Shown: piece after piece, positions 8,214-16,490 of the stretch
How the letters are laid out: every line of letters starts with the position of its first letter
Position numbering within the stretch: position 1 is the first letter of the stretch
Assembly: GCA_900538475.1 (NCBI GenBank)
Contig: UPYT01000019.1
Span: forward strand, 8,169-72,168
Reading direction: 5' to 3'
Source: an uncultured Clostridium sp.
Lineage (GTDB): Bacteria; Bacillota; Clostridia; Lachnospirales; Lachnospiraceae
DNA length: 64,000 bases
Notes under the pieces: generated by a model
Told to the model about the DNA's origin: nothing
The model's input: only the letters and a program-made list of their open reading frames with translations
Database searches by the model: none
Position numbers and translations under genes: made by a program

Positions 8214-9215
8214 TTATTTTTTTTCCGCCATCCGCGGATCCACTGCTGCATACAGCAGATCGGCTGCAAGATTACCTGCAAACACAATCACCGCACTGAT
8301 AAGAGTAATTCCCAGCAGCAGCGGAACATCTCCGCCCAGCCCCGCCGTTACTGCCGCCTGTCCCAGCCCTGGATAGGAAAATACCTGCTCCACAAGCACA
8401 GAACCGCCAAATATTTCACTGATAGAGGCAAACTGCAGAGTCATTGCCGGCAGAAGAATATTTCGAACTCCGTGCTGAACAAGAATCCGAAAATCTGACT
8501 CTCCTCTCGCTCTTGCAAACATTACATAATCGCTCTCCATAACCTGAATCATTTTTTCTCTTGTATGAAGAGCAATATTGGAAATCCCTGTAACTGACAA
8601 AGTTAAAACCGGAAGAACAGCATGAACCAGCCGATCCTGGATTGTTACTCCGGCCGTCTCCACGCCAATCGGCACACTCAGCCCAATAGGAAGCCATTTC
8701 AGCCACACAGCAAATACCATTAAAAATACCAGAGCCAGCCAAAAGGACGGTGTGCTGGCTGTTACAAGGGCATACCCGGAAATAATCCTGTCTGCAGCAC
8801 TTCCCCGCCGGAATCCGGCGGCAATTCCCAGAAGAAATCCCACCAGGCCAGACAGAAGCCAGGCAGCTGCCATAAGCCACAGAGAGTTTGCCAGCTTTGT
8901 CTGAATGACTTCCATCACCGGACGGCGGTACAGCAGAGACATTCCCCAGTCGCCGCAAAGCAAATCTCCAAACCAGGAAAGGAAACGCTTCACCGGCGGA
9001 GTCCCTACTCCCCAGTATTCCTGAAGCTTTGCAATCTGTTCCTGGCTCATACTTCCAAGAGCCGCCTGCCCTATATTGGCTGAAAGAGGATCCAGAGGAG
9101 ATATGGATACCAGCCAGAAGGTAGCAGCGCTGACCAGAAAAAGAAGCACTGCCATACGTATGCATTTTTTTCCTGCAAAAATGAAAAAACTCCTTCCTTT
9201 TTTGCTGCTTTCCAT
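8214..9215 (-). CDS. ABC transporter permease (NikB/DppB-like)
   Basis: A 333-residue permease of the DppB/NikB family. It has an N-terminal helix, a periplasmic-side segment beginning with SPLDPLSANIGQAAL, and the conserved cytoplasmic loop MESDYVMFARARGESDFRILVQHGVRNILLP that contacts the ATPase. It forms the channel with the next gene's product. It lies 59 bp downstream of the binding-protein gene. Assigned to nickel because of the lar genes later in the operon; a peptide role remains possible. Confidence 0.9.
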   Translation of the reverse strand: MESSKKGRSFFIFAGKKCIRMAVLLFLVSAATFWLVSISPLDPLSANIGQAALGSMSQEQIAKLQEYWGVGTPPVKRFLSWFGDLLCGDWGMSLLYRRPVMEVIQTKLANSLWLMAAAWLLSGLVGFLLGIAAGFRRGSAADRIISGYALVTASTPSFWLALVFLMVFAVWLKWLPIGLSVPIGVETAGVTIQDRLVHAVLPVLTLSVTGISNIALHTREKMIQVMESDYVMFARARGESDFRILVQHGVRNILLPAMTLQFASISEIFGGSVLVEQVFSYPGLGQAAVTAGLGGDVPLLLGITLISAVIVFAGNLAADLLYAAVDPRMAEKK

Positions 9216-9274
9216 ATGATGCTCCTCCTTCTCTCTGCTTTCTGCTTCTTTTCTGTCTCAGCTTTGTTTTCCAG

Positions 9275-10936
9275 TTACTCTGTTTTCCAGCTCCACTGAT
9301 CTACATTATTTACAATCGACCAGCCATGACCATGGGGATGCAGCTTCTGCTCTGCCACCTGAAGATTTTCTTTTGCCCAGTAAAGATGATCAATATTAAC
9401 CAGCCAGATCCAGGGGATATCTCCATCCTGGGTAATCCCTGTCCTTCCGTCCCACTGTGCCTTTTTCCACAGTTCATAGGATTCCTCCAGATCGCTGCAG
9501 CTCATAGCCTCATCCATATAACGATCAACATTCTCATTGGCATAGGGAGAATATCCTGCCAGCGCCTTTCCCGGAGCTGTGTGATAAATATTATAAAGCT
9601 CCATCGGAGTATGCGCTCCCCAGCCCCACATCAGCGGCTCACTCTGAGCTCTGTCATAGGCCTCATCCCAGCCAACGCCCTCAATGGTTACTTCAATGCC
9701 GATTCCTTTCAACTGGTTTGCTGTATCTGCTGCCAAAGCCTGACGCACCGAATCACTGGCCGGATACAGCAGCGGGAAGGCTGCCCGCACTCCGTTCTTT
9801 TCCCGAATCCCGTCTGCGCCGGTTTTCCATCCTGCCTTATCTAAAAGTTCTGCCGCCGTTTCTGGATCATAGGCGGTCTGAGACATTCCATTGTACCAGG
9901 GCATTTTGTCACAGACACTGTAAGCCGGACTTCCATATCCACTCAGTACATGCTCAATCATTGCATCCCGGTCAATGGCAAGATTAATGGCTCTTCGAAC
10001 ATTCACATCACTGGTAAAGTCATTGCCTATAGGAAGTCCGTCCTCTCCCGACACCTCTGCCCCTTCTTTCCGGGAAATGGCAGGAAGATTGAAGCCACGA
10101 TTGTCCACCGTTGCAAAGCTTAAAAGCTCAAAGCCATCTATCTTCTGTTCTGCATAAGGCGCTGCCGTATAAGCCAGATCTACCTGTCCGGACTGGGCTG
10201 CAGCAAAGGCCGCATCCTCCTCCATAAACAGAATTGTCACCTTTTTCATTTTCGGTGCCTCTCCATAATAATCCGGATTGGCTTCCAGAATTACCTGCTG
10301 TCCTTTATCCCACTGCTTCAGCACATACCGGCCGGAGCCTATGGGATTTTCCCCATAATCCGGACCGTAGGCATGCTCTGGCACAATTCCCACGATCGCC
10401 ATCGTGTAAGGCCAGATCGAATAGGGGCGGTTCATATGGAACACCACCGTGTCTCCATCTACTGCCTCTGCCTCCTTCAGCATCGTAAAATCATTGACGG
10501 AGCTGGTATCTCTCAGTGTATTGTAGGTAAAAGCCACATCTTCTGCTGTCAGCATCTCCCCATCTGTAAATTTCACATCATCACGAATATCTACAGTCCA
10601 AGTCAGCCCATCCTCGCTGGCCTCCATGGTTTTAGCCAAATCATAATCGATCTTCAAATCTGAGGTTGTTACAGTCAGCGTACTCTGAATCAGAGGCTCA
10701 TGGACATGTTCTCCAGCTCCCCATCCATATGCCGGGTCAAAGCCTGCCTCTGGCTCTGAGGTGGGTCCCATCACTACAATAACATCTTCGCGGTTTTCCT
10801 GAACCGAACTGCTTTCTCCCTGAAGAATATCAGCCTGACCGCTCTCTCCCTGTAAAACATTGGCCTCCTTCTGGCCACACCCTGTTGTCACTGCCGCTGC
10901 CATCAGCACAGCAAGCACCGGAATTTTTTTCTTCAT
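9275..10936 (-). CDS. nickel/peptide ABC substrate-binding lipoprotein (NikA-like)
   Basis: The 553-residue extracellular receptor of the importer, family 5 solute-binding proteins. It starts with KKKIPVLAVLMAAAVTTGC, a lipoprotein signal with a lipobox ending in Cys20. The body carries the SBP_bac_5 hallmarks (DGLTWTVDIRDDVKFTDGEMLTAEDV; DVNVRRAINLAIDRDAMI). Family 5 proteins bind peptides, nickel-histidine chelates or other metallophores; nickel is proposed because larB, larC and larE are in the same operon. It is the first gene, behind a strong promoter and a roughly 170-nt leader with a hairpin. Two NVLQGESG/DILQGESS near-repeats follow the lipid-anchor Cys as a flexible linker. Confidence 0.88.
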   Translation of the reverse strand: MKKKIPVLAVLMAAAVTTGCGQKEANVLQGESGQADILQGESSSVQENREDVIVVMGPTSEPEAGFDPAYGWGAGEHVHEPLIQSTLTVTTSDLKIDYDLAKTMEASEDGLTWTVDIRDDVKFTDGEMLTAEDVAFTYNTLRDTSSVNDFTMLKEAEAVDGDTVVFHMNRPYSIWPYTMAIVGIVPEHAYGPDYGENPIGSGRYVLKQWDKGQQVILEANPDYYGEAPKMKKVTILFMEEDAAFAAAQSGQVDLAYTAAPYAEQKIDGFELLSFATVDNRGFNLPAISRKEGAEVSGEDGLPIGNDFTSDVNVRRAINLAIDRDAMIEHVLSGYGSPAYSVCDKMPWYNGMSQTAYDPETAAELLDKAGWKTGADGIREKNGVRAAFPLLYPASDSVRQALAADTANQLKGIGIEVTIEGVGWDEAYDRAQSEPLMWGWGAHTPMELYNIYHTAPGKALAGYSPYANENVDRYMDEAMSCSDLEESYELWKKAQWDGRTGITQDGDIPWIWLVNIDHLYWAKENLQVAEQKLHPHGHGWSIVNNVDQWSWKTE

Positions 10937-10978
10937 CTTCTTTTCTCCTTTAATTTTCTATTCCTATGAAATCAAAAC

Positions 10979-11029
10979 AGCCAGGAAAGATAAACGCGCT
11001 CCTTGGGAACACCTGTCACCTTCCTGGCT
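10979..11029 (-). promoter_or_regulatory. leader hairpin upstream of nikA (possible attenuator)
   Basis: AGCCAGGAA (minus, 11029-11021) pairs with TTCCTGGCT (minus, 10987-10979), closing a loop of about 33 nt. The minus strand then reads GTTTTGATTTC, a weak T-tract. It sits about 45 bp before the nikA start in a leader of about 170 nt. This could be an attenuator or the lower part of a metal or metabolite sensor. I could not match it to any riboswitch consensus I know. Confidence 0.45.
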
Positions 11030-11111
11030 TTCTATTATCATAAGTCTTTCAAATAAGTTTTCATAATCCGGCGCTTCTGCACCCTCTGACCGCTTGTGCT
11101 GTCTTTTTTTT

Positions 11112-11140
11112 AGTATAATCGAAACCGTGTCTTCCGTCAA
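11112..11140 (-). promoter_or_regulatory. promoter of the nik-lar operon
   Basis: On the minus strand TTGACG (11140-11135) and TATACT (11117-11112) are 17 bp apart, a strong sigma-A promoter. Just upstream of the -35 is the 10-bp perfect palindrome CAAACGTTTG (11153-11162), a candidate operator. No NikR-type GTATGA/TCATAC pair was found. Confidence 0.75.
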
Positions 11141-11206
11141 GACAGCTTTGCACAAACGTTTGGGTAATTTTTGAGTAAACTTTTCCTGATTTTTATCAAA
11201 CTTTTC

Positions 11207-11234
11207 TCAAAGCTCTCTTCTGCCCTCGCTTTGA
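11207..11234 (-). terminator. possible weak terminator after the glycan operon
   Basis: TCAAAGC (11207-11213) and GCTTTGA (11228-11234) form a 7-bp stem about 15 bp after the GT2 stop codon at 11248. No proper T-run follows on the minus strand, so it may be only an mRNA 3' hairpin. Confidence 0.35.
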
Positions 11235-11247
11235 TCTTCCCGCAGAA

Positions 11248-12189
11248 TTACTCCCTCCTCTGGCTTTCCAGATTCCAGGTTTTTTCCACAATATAAACCG
11301 GTCGATCCTTCAGCTCGCTGAACAAAATTGCAATATATTCTCCGATGATTCCTACAATCACAAACAGCATAGCAAACATAAAACAAATCAGAATTACAAT
11401 GGTTGCATAGCCGCTGGGAGCCCCCTGTCTGGTACAGAGCGTGTAAATCATGACTGCCACCCCTAAGAGGGCCGCAAAAATCCCGGCATAAATTCCCAGT
11501 TTCAGGGGCAGGTTAGAAAAACACATAATCGTATTAATGGAAAAGGCAAGCAGCTTTTGAATACTGTATTTGCTCTCTCCGGCTACCCGATCGTGAGCCT
11601 CATACTCGATGCGGGCCTTTTGAAACCCGATGTTCTGCACATATCCTCTGAGAAACCGGATTTTCTCCCGATAGCTGGTCCGCAGCACATCAGCCGCCTG
11701 TCTGGAAACTGCAAAAAAATCCGATGCATTTACTTCAAATTTCACATCTGAAAGCGCATTGATGACGGCATAAAATCCTGCTGATGTAATATTCTTCAGA
11801 AGCCCCGCAGACGTATTTCTGGTTCTTACCATACTGATCACGCCGCAGCCCTGCTCCAGCTTTTCTACAATCTTTGGCAGACACTCCGGCGGATGCTGCA
11901 GATCCGCGTCCATGCAGACCACCCCGTCCCCGGATGCCCGATCCACACCGGCAATCATGGCTGCCTCATGTCCGAAATTTCTGGAAAAAGAAATCACCTT
12001 CACTCTGGAATTTTCTTCTGCCATTTTTTCCAGAATAGAAAGGCTCCTGTCTCTGCTTCCGTCATCTACAAACAGCAGCTCATAATCCCAGGGCAGACTT
12101 TCCAGAATCGGCCTGGTGGTCTCATAAAACGCCGGCAGCGCCTGTTCCTCATTATATACAGACACTACCACGGAAAGCACTTTTTTCAT
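11248..12189 (-). CDS. GT2 polyprenyl-phosphate glycosyltransferase (GtrB/DPM1-like)
   Basis: A 313-residue GT2 enzyme that probably loads one sugar onto undecaprenyl phosphate on the cytoplasmic face. The N-terminal catalytic domain (about 1-220) has VVSVYNEEQALPAFYE, the LLFVDDGSRD motif, and CMDADLQHPPE, whose DAD binds the metal. Two C-terminal helices (about 230-300) anchor it in the membrane, as in GtrB/YfdH. Such proteins partner with a polytopic GT-C enzyme that uses the lipid-linked sugar outside; the 16491-18368 gene in the same operon is a candidate partner. It is the last gene of the heptose/dideoxyhexose operon, 14 bp after licD. Which sugar it moves is not known. Confidence 0.85.
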   Translation of the reverse strand: MKKVLSVVVSVYNEEQALPAFYETTRPILESLPWDYELLFVDDGSRDRSLSILEKMAEENSRVKVISFSRNFGHEAAMIAGVDRASGDGVVCMDADLQHPPECLPKIVEKLEQGCGVISMVRTRNTSAGLLKNITSAGFYAVINALSDVKFEVNASDFFAVSRQAADVLRTSYREKIRFLRGYVQNIGFQKARIEYEAHDRVAGESKYSIQKLLAFSINTIMCFSNLPLKLGIYAGIFAALLGVAVMIYTLCTRQGAPSGYATIVILICFMFAMLFVIVGIIGEYIAILFSELKDRPVYIVEKTWNLESQRRE

Positions 12190-12203
12190 AGCTTCACTCC
12201 TGC

Positions 12204-13049
12204 CTACACTTCTTCGTCGAACACCTGAATCTGAATGGTGGAATGGGAGGGCACCCGTTTTTCCTTTGGAGGCAGAGTCATGTAATCTCCGTAAACCCAG
12301 GTCAGCACATCATGCCAGTATTTCGAGGCCATAAGCTTTGTATCGCAGAAGTCCAACTCTACCAGCTCCTCGCACCACTCCTTTTTCAGAGTCACATACA
12401 GATAATCCGGCTGATAATTACTGTAATACCGCAGATTGCTGCGTCCCTTTTTGTCTTTCTTTGCCACAAGCTGCTGAAGCCGGAACAAAAAATGCATGGG
12501 AATCAGCCTTCCCACAGTAGAACAGCACCCTACCGCCAGCTTATGGAAGGGACTGTATTTCTGATAATCCAGATGATATCTGTGCCCCATAGACAAAGCG
12601 TAAACTGCCTTATGCATCAGAAGTGTCAGCGCCGCTCCTCCCTTACTCTGAGGCAGTTCATCAATAATAAACAGATCGACCCACAGATGATTCAGCTTGC
12701 CTTCATAAAACTCCATCTCCTCTGTATTCTCATGGGTCCGGCTGTTTTTGTAAATAATTCTTGCCGTAAAATCAAAAAATACGCGGCCCTTCTGAAAGCT
12801 CCAGGGCATGATCAGCTCCATGGTATCCGGCAATTCCCGGCGCACTACCTTTAAAAACGCCTCATAATGATTTCTGGTAAATGCCACATCAGCATCATCG
12901 TCCCAGGGAATAAAGCCCTGGTGGCGCACAGCGCCCAGAAGCGTTCCGCCGTCTAACATATACTGAATTTTATATTTCCGGCAAATCCGGTCAATTTCCT
13001 TTAATATTTTTAGATTGGTCTCATGGACCCTGGTCAGATCGTATTCCAT
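12204..13049 (-). CDS. LicD-family phosphotransferase
   Basis: A 281-residue LicD-family protein. The core GTLLGAVRHQGFIPWDDD (35-52) is the nucleotidyltransferase-fold motif of LicD/FKTN proteins, which attach phosphocholine, ribitol phosphate or glycerol phosphate to surface sugars from a CDP donor. Lengths of 260-290 are usual. I chose the ATG at 13049 because GAGGAAAAG sits just before it; an upstream GTG at 13076 in frame has no site. Neighbours are rfbH and a GT2 gene, so it likely decorates the same glycan. No licABC choline genes are in view, so the transferred group is open. Confidence 0.85.
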   Translation of the reverse strand: MEYDLTRVHETNLKILKEIDRICRKYKIQYMLDGGTLLGAVRHQGFIPWDDDADVAFTRNHYEAFLKVVRRELPDTMELIMPWSFQKGRVFFDFTARIIYKNSRTHENTEEMEFYEGKLNHLWVDLFIIDELPQSKGGAALTLLMHKAVYALSMGHRYHLDYQKYSPFHKLAVGCCSTVGRLIPMHFLFRLQQLVAKKDKKGRSNLRYYSNYQPDYLYVTLKKEWCEELVELDFCDTKLMASKYWHDVLTWVYGDYMTLPPKEKRVPSHSTIQIQVFDEEV

Positions 13050-13144
13050 TCTTTTCCTCTTTTCCGCCGTCCGCACCGCCCTCCGGCGGACTCGTCCGTG
13101 CCGTTTCCCTTAAATCATCAGTCAGACCGCTCCTGTTTGATTCC

Positions 13145-14485
13145 TTATGAAAGGTTTACCGCCTCAAGAATTGTTTTGGCCATATAGTCAATCATTTCAT
13201 CGCTCATACCCGGATATACTCCAACCCAGAAGGTATCCTGCATGATCTGATCTGCCACATGCAGATCTCCCACAATCCGGTATCCCTTCTTTTCTGCCCG
13301 CATCTGATCAAAGCAAGGATGCTTGGTCAGGTTTCCGGCAAACAGCATTCTCGTCTGGACACCCTTGTCCTCCAGATACTGAACCACCTGGTTTCTGTCA
13401 ACACCGTCCCGGCAGGTAATCAAAAATCCGAACCAGCTGGGCCGTGAATTTTCACATGGATCCGGAAGAATCAGTCTGTCCTCAGCCCCTGTGAGAGCTG
13501 CCTTCAGCCGGTCAAAATTGTGACGTCTGCGCTCTACAAAGCCCGGGAATTTATCCAGCTGAGCGCAGCCAACTGCCGCCTGCAGATCGGTTGCCTTTAA
13601 ATTGTATCCAAAATGAGAGTATACATATTTGTGATCATACCCAAGAGGCAGCTCTCCGTACTGACGATCAAACCGGTGTCCGCAGAGATTGTCCCGTCCG
13701 GACGGACACACGCAGTCTCTTCCCCAATCACGGAAAGAGCGGATAATTCTGTTTAACAGCGGATTGTCTGTATAAACAGCGCCGCCCTCTCCCATAGTCA
13801 TATGGTGAGGCGGATAAAAGCTGGAGGTTCCTATGTCGCCGACAGTTCCCGTAAACCGCTCTTCTCCGTCTATGGTATAGCGGCTTCCCAGAGCATCACA
13901 GTTATCCTCAACCAGCCACAGCCCATGTCTGTCACAGAAATCCTTAACAGCCTTTAAATCAAAGGGATTTCCCAGAGTATGGGCAATCATCACTGCTTTT
14001 GTCTTTTCTGAAAGAGCTACCTCCAGCTGGGTCACATCAATATTGTACTGGGGAATAGTCACATCCACAAATACCGGCACTGCCCCATACTGAATCATAG
14101 GCGTCACTGTGGTGGGAAATCCTGCAGCCACGGTAATCACCTCATCGCCCGGCCGTACCTGCCGCTCCTTGAGCAGAGGAGAGGTCAGAGCCATAAAGGC
14201 CACCAGATTGGCAGAAGAACCGGAATTGACCAGAGAACAATAACGGACTCCCAGATATTTTGCCAGCTTCTCTTCAAATTCATCGGTGTACCGCCCTGCT
14301 GTAAGCCAGAATTCCAGGGCACTGTCTACCAGATTTACCATTTCTTTTTCATCGTACACCCGGGATGCATAAGGAATTCTGTCTCCCGGCTCATAAGGCT
14401 TCTTATTCTCCAAATGATATTTTCTGCAGTAATCGGCAACCAGATCCAGAATCTGCTGACGGTCCTGCTCCTGTGATTTTTCCAT
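13145..14485 (-). CDS. rfbH: RfbH (DdhC), CDP-4-keto-6-deoxyglucose 3-dehydratase
   Basis: RfbH removes the 3-hydroxyl of CDP-4-keto-6-deoxy-D-glucose with PMP and a [2Fe-2S] cluster, leading to 3,6-dideoxyhexoses. This 446-residue protein has the aminotransferase fold, but the PLP lysine is replaced by histidine: SSFYPPHHMTMGEGGA, His227/228. That is the diagnostic change of this family. Its cluster cysteines appear as Cys196, Cys258, Cys260 and Cys268 (the last three as C-x-C-x7-C, as in the Yersinia E1 enzyme). Upstream genes rfbG and rfbF supply the substrate. The reductase partner (E3/ddhD) is not nearby and may be a general ferredoxin reductase. Confidence 0.93.
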   Translation of the reverse strand: MEKSQEQDRQQILDLVADYCRKYHLENKKPYEPGDRIPYASRVYDEKEMVNLVDSALEFWLTAGRYTDEFEEKLAKYLGVRYCSLVNSGSSANLVAFMALTSPLLKERQVRPGDEVITVAAGFPTTVTPMIQYGAVPVFVDVTIPQYNIDVTQLEVALSEKTKAVMIAHTLGNPFDLKAVKDFCDRHGLWLVEDNCDALGSRYTIDGEERFTGTVGDIGTSSFYPPHHMTMGEGGAVYTDNPLLNRIIRSFRDWGRDCVCPSGRDNLCGHRFDRQYGELPLGYDHKYVYSHFGYNLKATDLQAAVGCAQLDKFPGFVERRRHNFDRLKAALTGAEDRLILPDPCENSRPSWFGFLITCRDGVDRNQVVQYLEDKGVQTRMLFAGNLTKHPCFDQMRAEKKGYRIVGDLHVADQIMQDTFWVGVYPGMSDEMIDYMAKTILEAVNLS

Positions 14486-14527
14486 ATTTCTTCTCCGTTT
14501 CTATATAAACTTTCTTTTTTATTCCTG

Positions 14528-14601
14528 GCAACTATTCAGGACGGCGGGAGATCTGGCAGAAAAATTCTTGTAAAGCTTGCTTGTAAAGGAATTTTCCTGC
14601 C
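14528..14601. repeat. repeat family A, half copy A2 (inverted)
   Basis: AACTATTCAGGACGGCGGGA and the following bases match the right half of A1 read on the opposite strand, including the CTGGCAGAAAAATTCTTG / TTTTCCTGCC hairpin. The other half is missing. It lies in the 127-bp gap between rfbG and rfbH, inside what looks like one operon. Confidence 0.7.
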
Positions 14602-14612
14602 CTTAGACAGCT

Positions 14613-15674
14613 TTAATATTCCAGAATCTGTCGATCCGTCACTTTCTGCAGCTCCTGCCCCTCCAGGTATGCCTTAGACCATTCCACCGTCTTATCAAGC
14701 GCTTCCCGGATATGCCACCGGGGCCGCCATCCAAAAACGTGTTTGATTTTGGAACAGTCCAGCTTCAGGAAATTCGCTTCGTGGGGACCGTTCTCCGACT
14801 GATTCTCCCACGCTGCCCCGTCTCCCCAAAGTTCACAGAACATAGTCACCAGCTGGCCTGTGGTCACACAGTCACAGTCATCCGGCCCCACATTATAATA
14901 TCCCTGGAATGCAGGATCCTCATACTGCTTCTGGGCAATCTGCAGGTATACAAACAGAGGCTCTAAAACATGCTGGAAGGGGCGGGTAGAATAAGGATTG
15001 CGCACCCCAATCTGTTTTCCCGCTTCCATCGCCCGAACACAGTCCGGAATAATCCGGTCATTGGCAAAATCACCGCCGCCAATCACATTGCCTGCTCTGG
15101 CTGTTGAGATGGCGCAGTCCCGTTCCTGGAAAAAGGACTTCTGGTAGCTGTGTGTCACCAGCTCCGAGCAGGATTTACTGTTAGAATAGGGATCATATCC
15201 GTCTAAGGGATCACACTCCCGGTAGCCATACTCCCACTCTCTGTTTTCATAAACCTTATCTGTCGTTACGTTAAGAACTGACTTCACAGAGGGAGTCAGA
15301 CGCACACACTCCAGCAGATTCACTGTTCCCATTACATTGGTTTCATAAGTATACACAGGCTCTTTGTAGGAATCTCGCACAATCGGCTGAGCTGCCAGAT
15401 GAAGCACGATCTCCGGCTCTGTCTCCTCAAAAACCTTACGCAGCTGCGCCAGATCCCGTACATCGCCAATCACTGATGTCATTCCTGATGCCTCCATATC
15501 AAGAAGCCCGTACACTGACGGTTCTGTCGGCGGATTCAGGGAATATCCCGTAACCTTCGCCCCAGCCAGCATGAGAATCCTGCAAAGCCATGTTCCCTTA
15601 AATCCCGTATGGCCTGTTACCAGCACCCTTTTTCCGGCATAAAACTTTCTGCATTCTTCCAGATTATACCTCAT
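14613..15674 (-). CDS. rfbG: RfbG, CDP-glucose 4,6-dehydratase
   Basis: RfbG converts CDP-D-glucose to CDP-4-keto-6-deoxy-D-glucose with bound NAD. The protein (353 residues from the chosen start) is an extended SDR: Rossmann motif GHTGFKGTWL near the N-terminus, the catalytic YSNSK (Y-x-x-x-K), and AGNVIGGGDFANDRIIPDC, which is typical for RfbG. A frame extending upstream to 15785 would overlap rfbF by about 80 bp and has no ribosome site; the ATG at 15674 follows GAAGAAGG. The order rfbF-rfbG-rfbH is the same as in Salmonella and Yersinia O-antigen loci. Confidence 0.93.
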   Translation of the reverse strand: MRYNLEECRKFYAGKRVLVTGHTGFKGTWLCRILMLAGAKVTGYSLNPPTEPSVYGLLDMEASGMTSVIGDVRDLAQLRKVFEETEPEIVLHLAAQPIVRDSYKEPVYTYETNVMGTVNLLECVRLTPSVKSVLNVTTDKVYENREWEYGYRECDPLDGYDPYSNSKSCSELVTHSYQKSFFQERDCAISTARAGNVIGGGDFANDRIIPDCVRAMEAGKQIGVRNPYSTRPFQHVLEPLFVYLQIAQKQYEDPAFQGYYNVGPDDCDCVTTGQLVTMFCELWGDGAAWENQSENGPHEANFLKLDCSKIKHVFGWRPRWHIREALDKTVEWSKAYLEGQELQKVTDRQILEY

Positions 15675-15703
15675 CTTTTTTTCGCCTTCTTCCCGTCCGT
15701 TTT

Positions 15704-16477
15704 TTATTTCCAGATTTTCCAGGGCGCATTTCCTGACTGCCAGAGCGCCTCCAGCTTCTTCATTTCCCTTTGAGTATCCATACACTGCCAGAACCCGTCA
15801 TGATAATAGGACATCAGCTGTCCCTCCTCTGCCAGCATCTGCATGGGACCCTGTTCAAAAATAGTAGTATCGTCCTTCAGGTATCCAAAAATTTCGGGAT
15901 TCAGCACCATAAAGCCGCCGTTAATCACCGCGCCGTCATTGGCAGATTTTTCCCGGAAAGCATGAATCACATTGTCAGAGCCAATATCAAGGACTCCCTT
16001 CTGCTGTCCGATATTAACCGTGGTAATGGTCGCAATCTTTCCATGACTCTTGTGAAACTCCACCAGACCGTTTAAATCCACATTACATACCCCGTCTCCG
16101 TAGGTCAGCATAAAGGGCTCGTCTCCGATATACTGCTGAATCCGCTTCACCCTTCCTCCTGTCATGGTATACAGTCCCGTATCCACCAGAGTTACCTTCC
16201 ACGGCTCTGAATAATTGTTCAGCACCTCCATCTGGTTGTTGGCCAAATCAAAGGTCACATCTGAGGTGTGAAGAAAATAATCTGCAAAATATTCTTTTAC
16301 CACATACTGCTTATATCCAAGGCAGATCACAAATTCGTGAAATCCGAACTCAGAATAGTATTTCATAATGTGCCATAAAATCGGCCGCCCGCCAATCTCA
16401 ATCATGGGCTTTGGCTTTAAATGGCTTTCCTCGCTGATTCTCGTTCCCAGCCCTCCGGCCAGAATTACAACCTTCAT
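15704..16477 (-). CDS. rfbF: RfbF, glucose-1-phosphate cytidylyltransferase
   Basis: Makes CDP-D-glucose from CTP and glucose-1-phosphate, first step of the CDP-dideoxyhexose branch. The 257-residue protein opens with VVILAGGLGTRISEE and KPKPMIEIGGRPI, the nucleotidyltransferase and sugar-binding motifs, and has the RfbF-type MLTYGDGVCNVDL metal site. Length is exactly that of the family. It sits 29 bp ahead of rfbG and 13 bp after the GT-C gene in one operon. Glucose-1-phosphate could come from the pgm product encoded at 45-47 kb. Confidence 0.93.
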   Translation of the reverse strand: MKVVILAGGLGTRISEESHLKPKPMIEIGGRPILWHIMKYYSEFGFHEFVICLGYKQYVVKEYFADYFLHTSDVTFDLANNQMEVLNNYSEPWKVTLVDTGLYTMTGGRVKRIQQYIGDEPFMLTYGDGVCNVDLNGLVEFHKSHGKIATITTVNIGQQKGVLDIGSDNVIHAFREKSANDGAVINGGFMVLNPEIFGYLKDDTTIFEQGPMQMLAEEGQLMSYYHDGFWQCMDTQREMKKLEALWQSGNAPWKIWK

Positions 16478-16490
16478 ATTCTCTCCTCCG

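Noticed and set aside
11100..11247. NikR operator before the nickel operon
   Set aside because: No GTATGA-N-TCATAC-type pair; only a short CAAACGTTTG palindrome.
13145..14485. Loss of the PLP lysine as a sign of a dead aminotransferase
   Set aside because: The Lys-to-His change is the normal state of RfbH/E1 dehydratases and the iron-sulfur cysteines are present.
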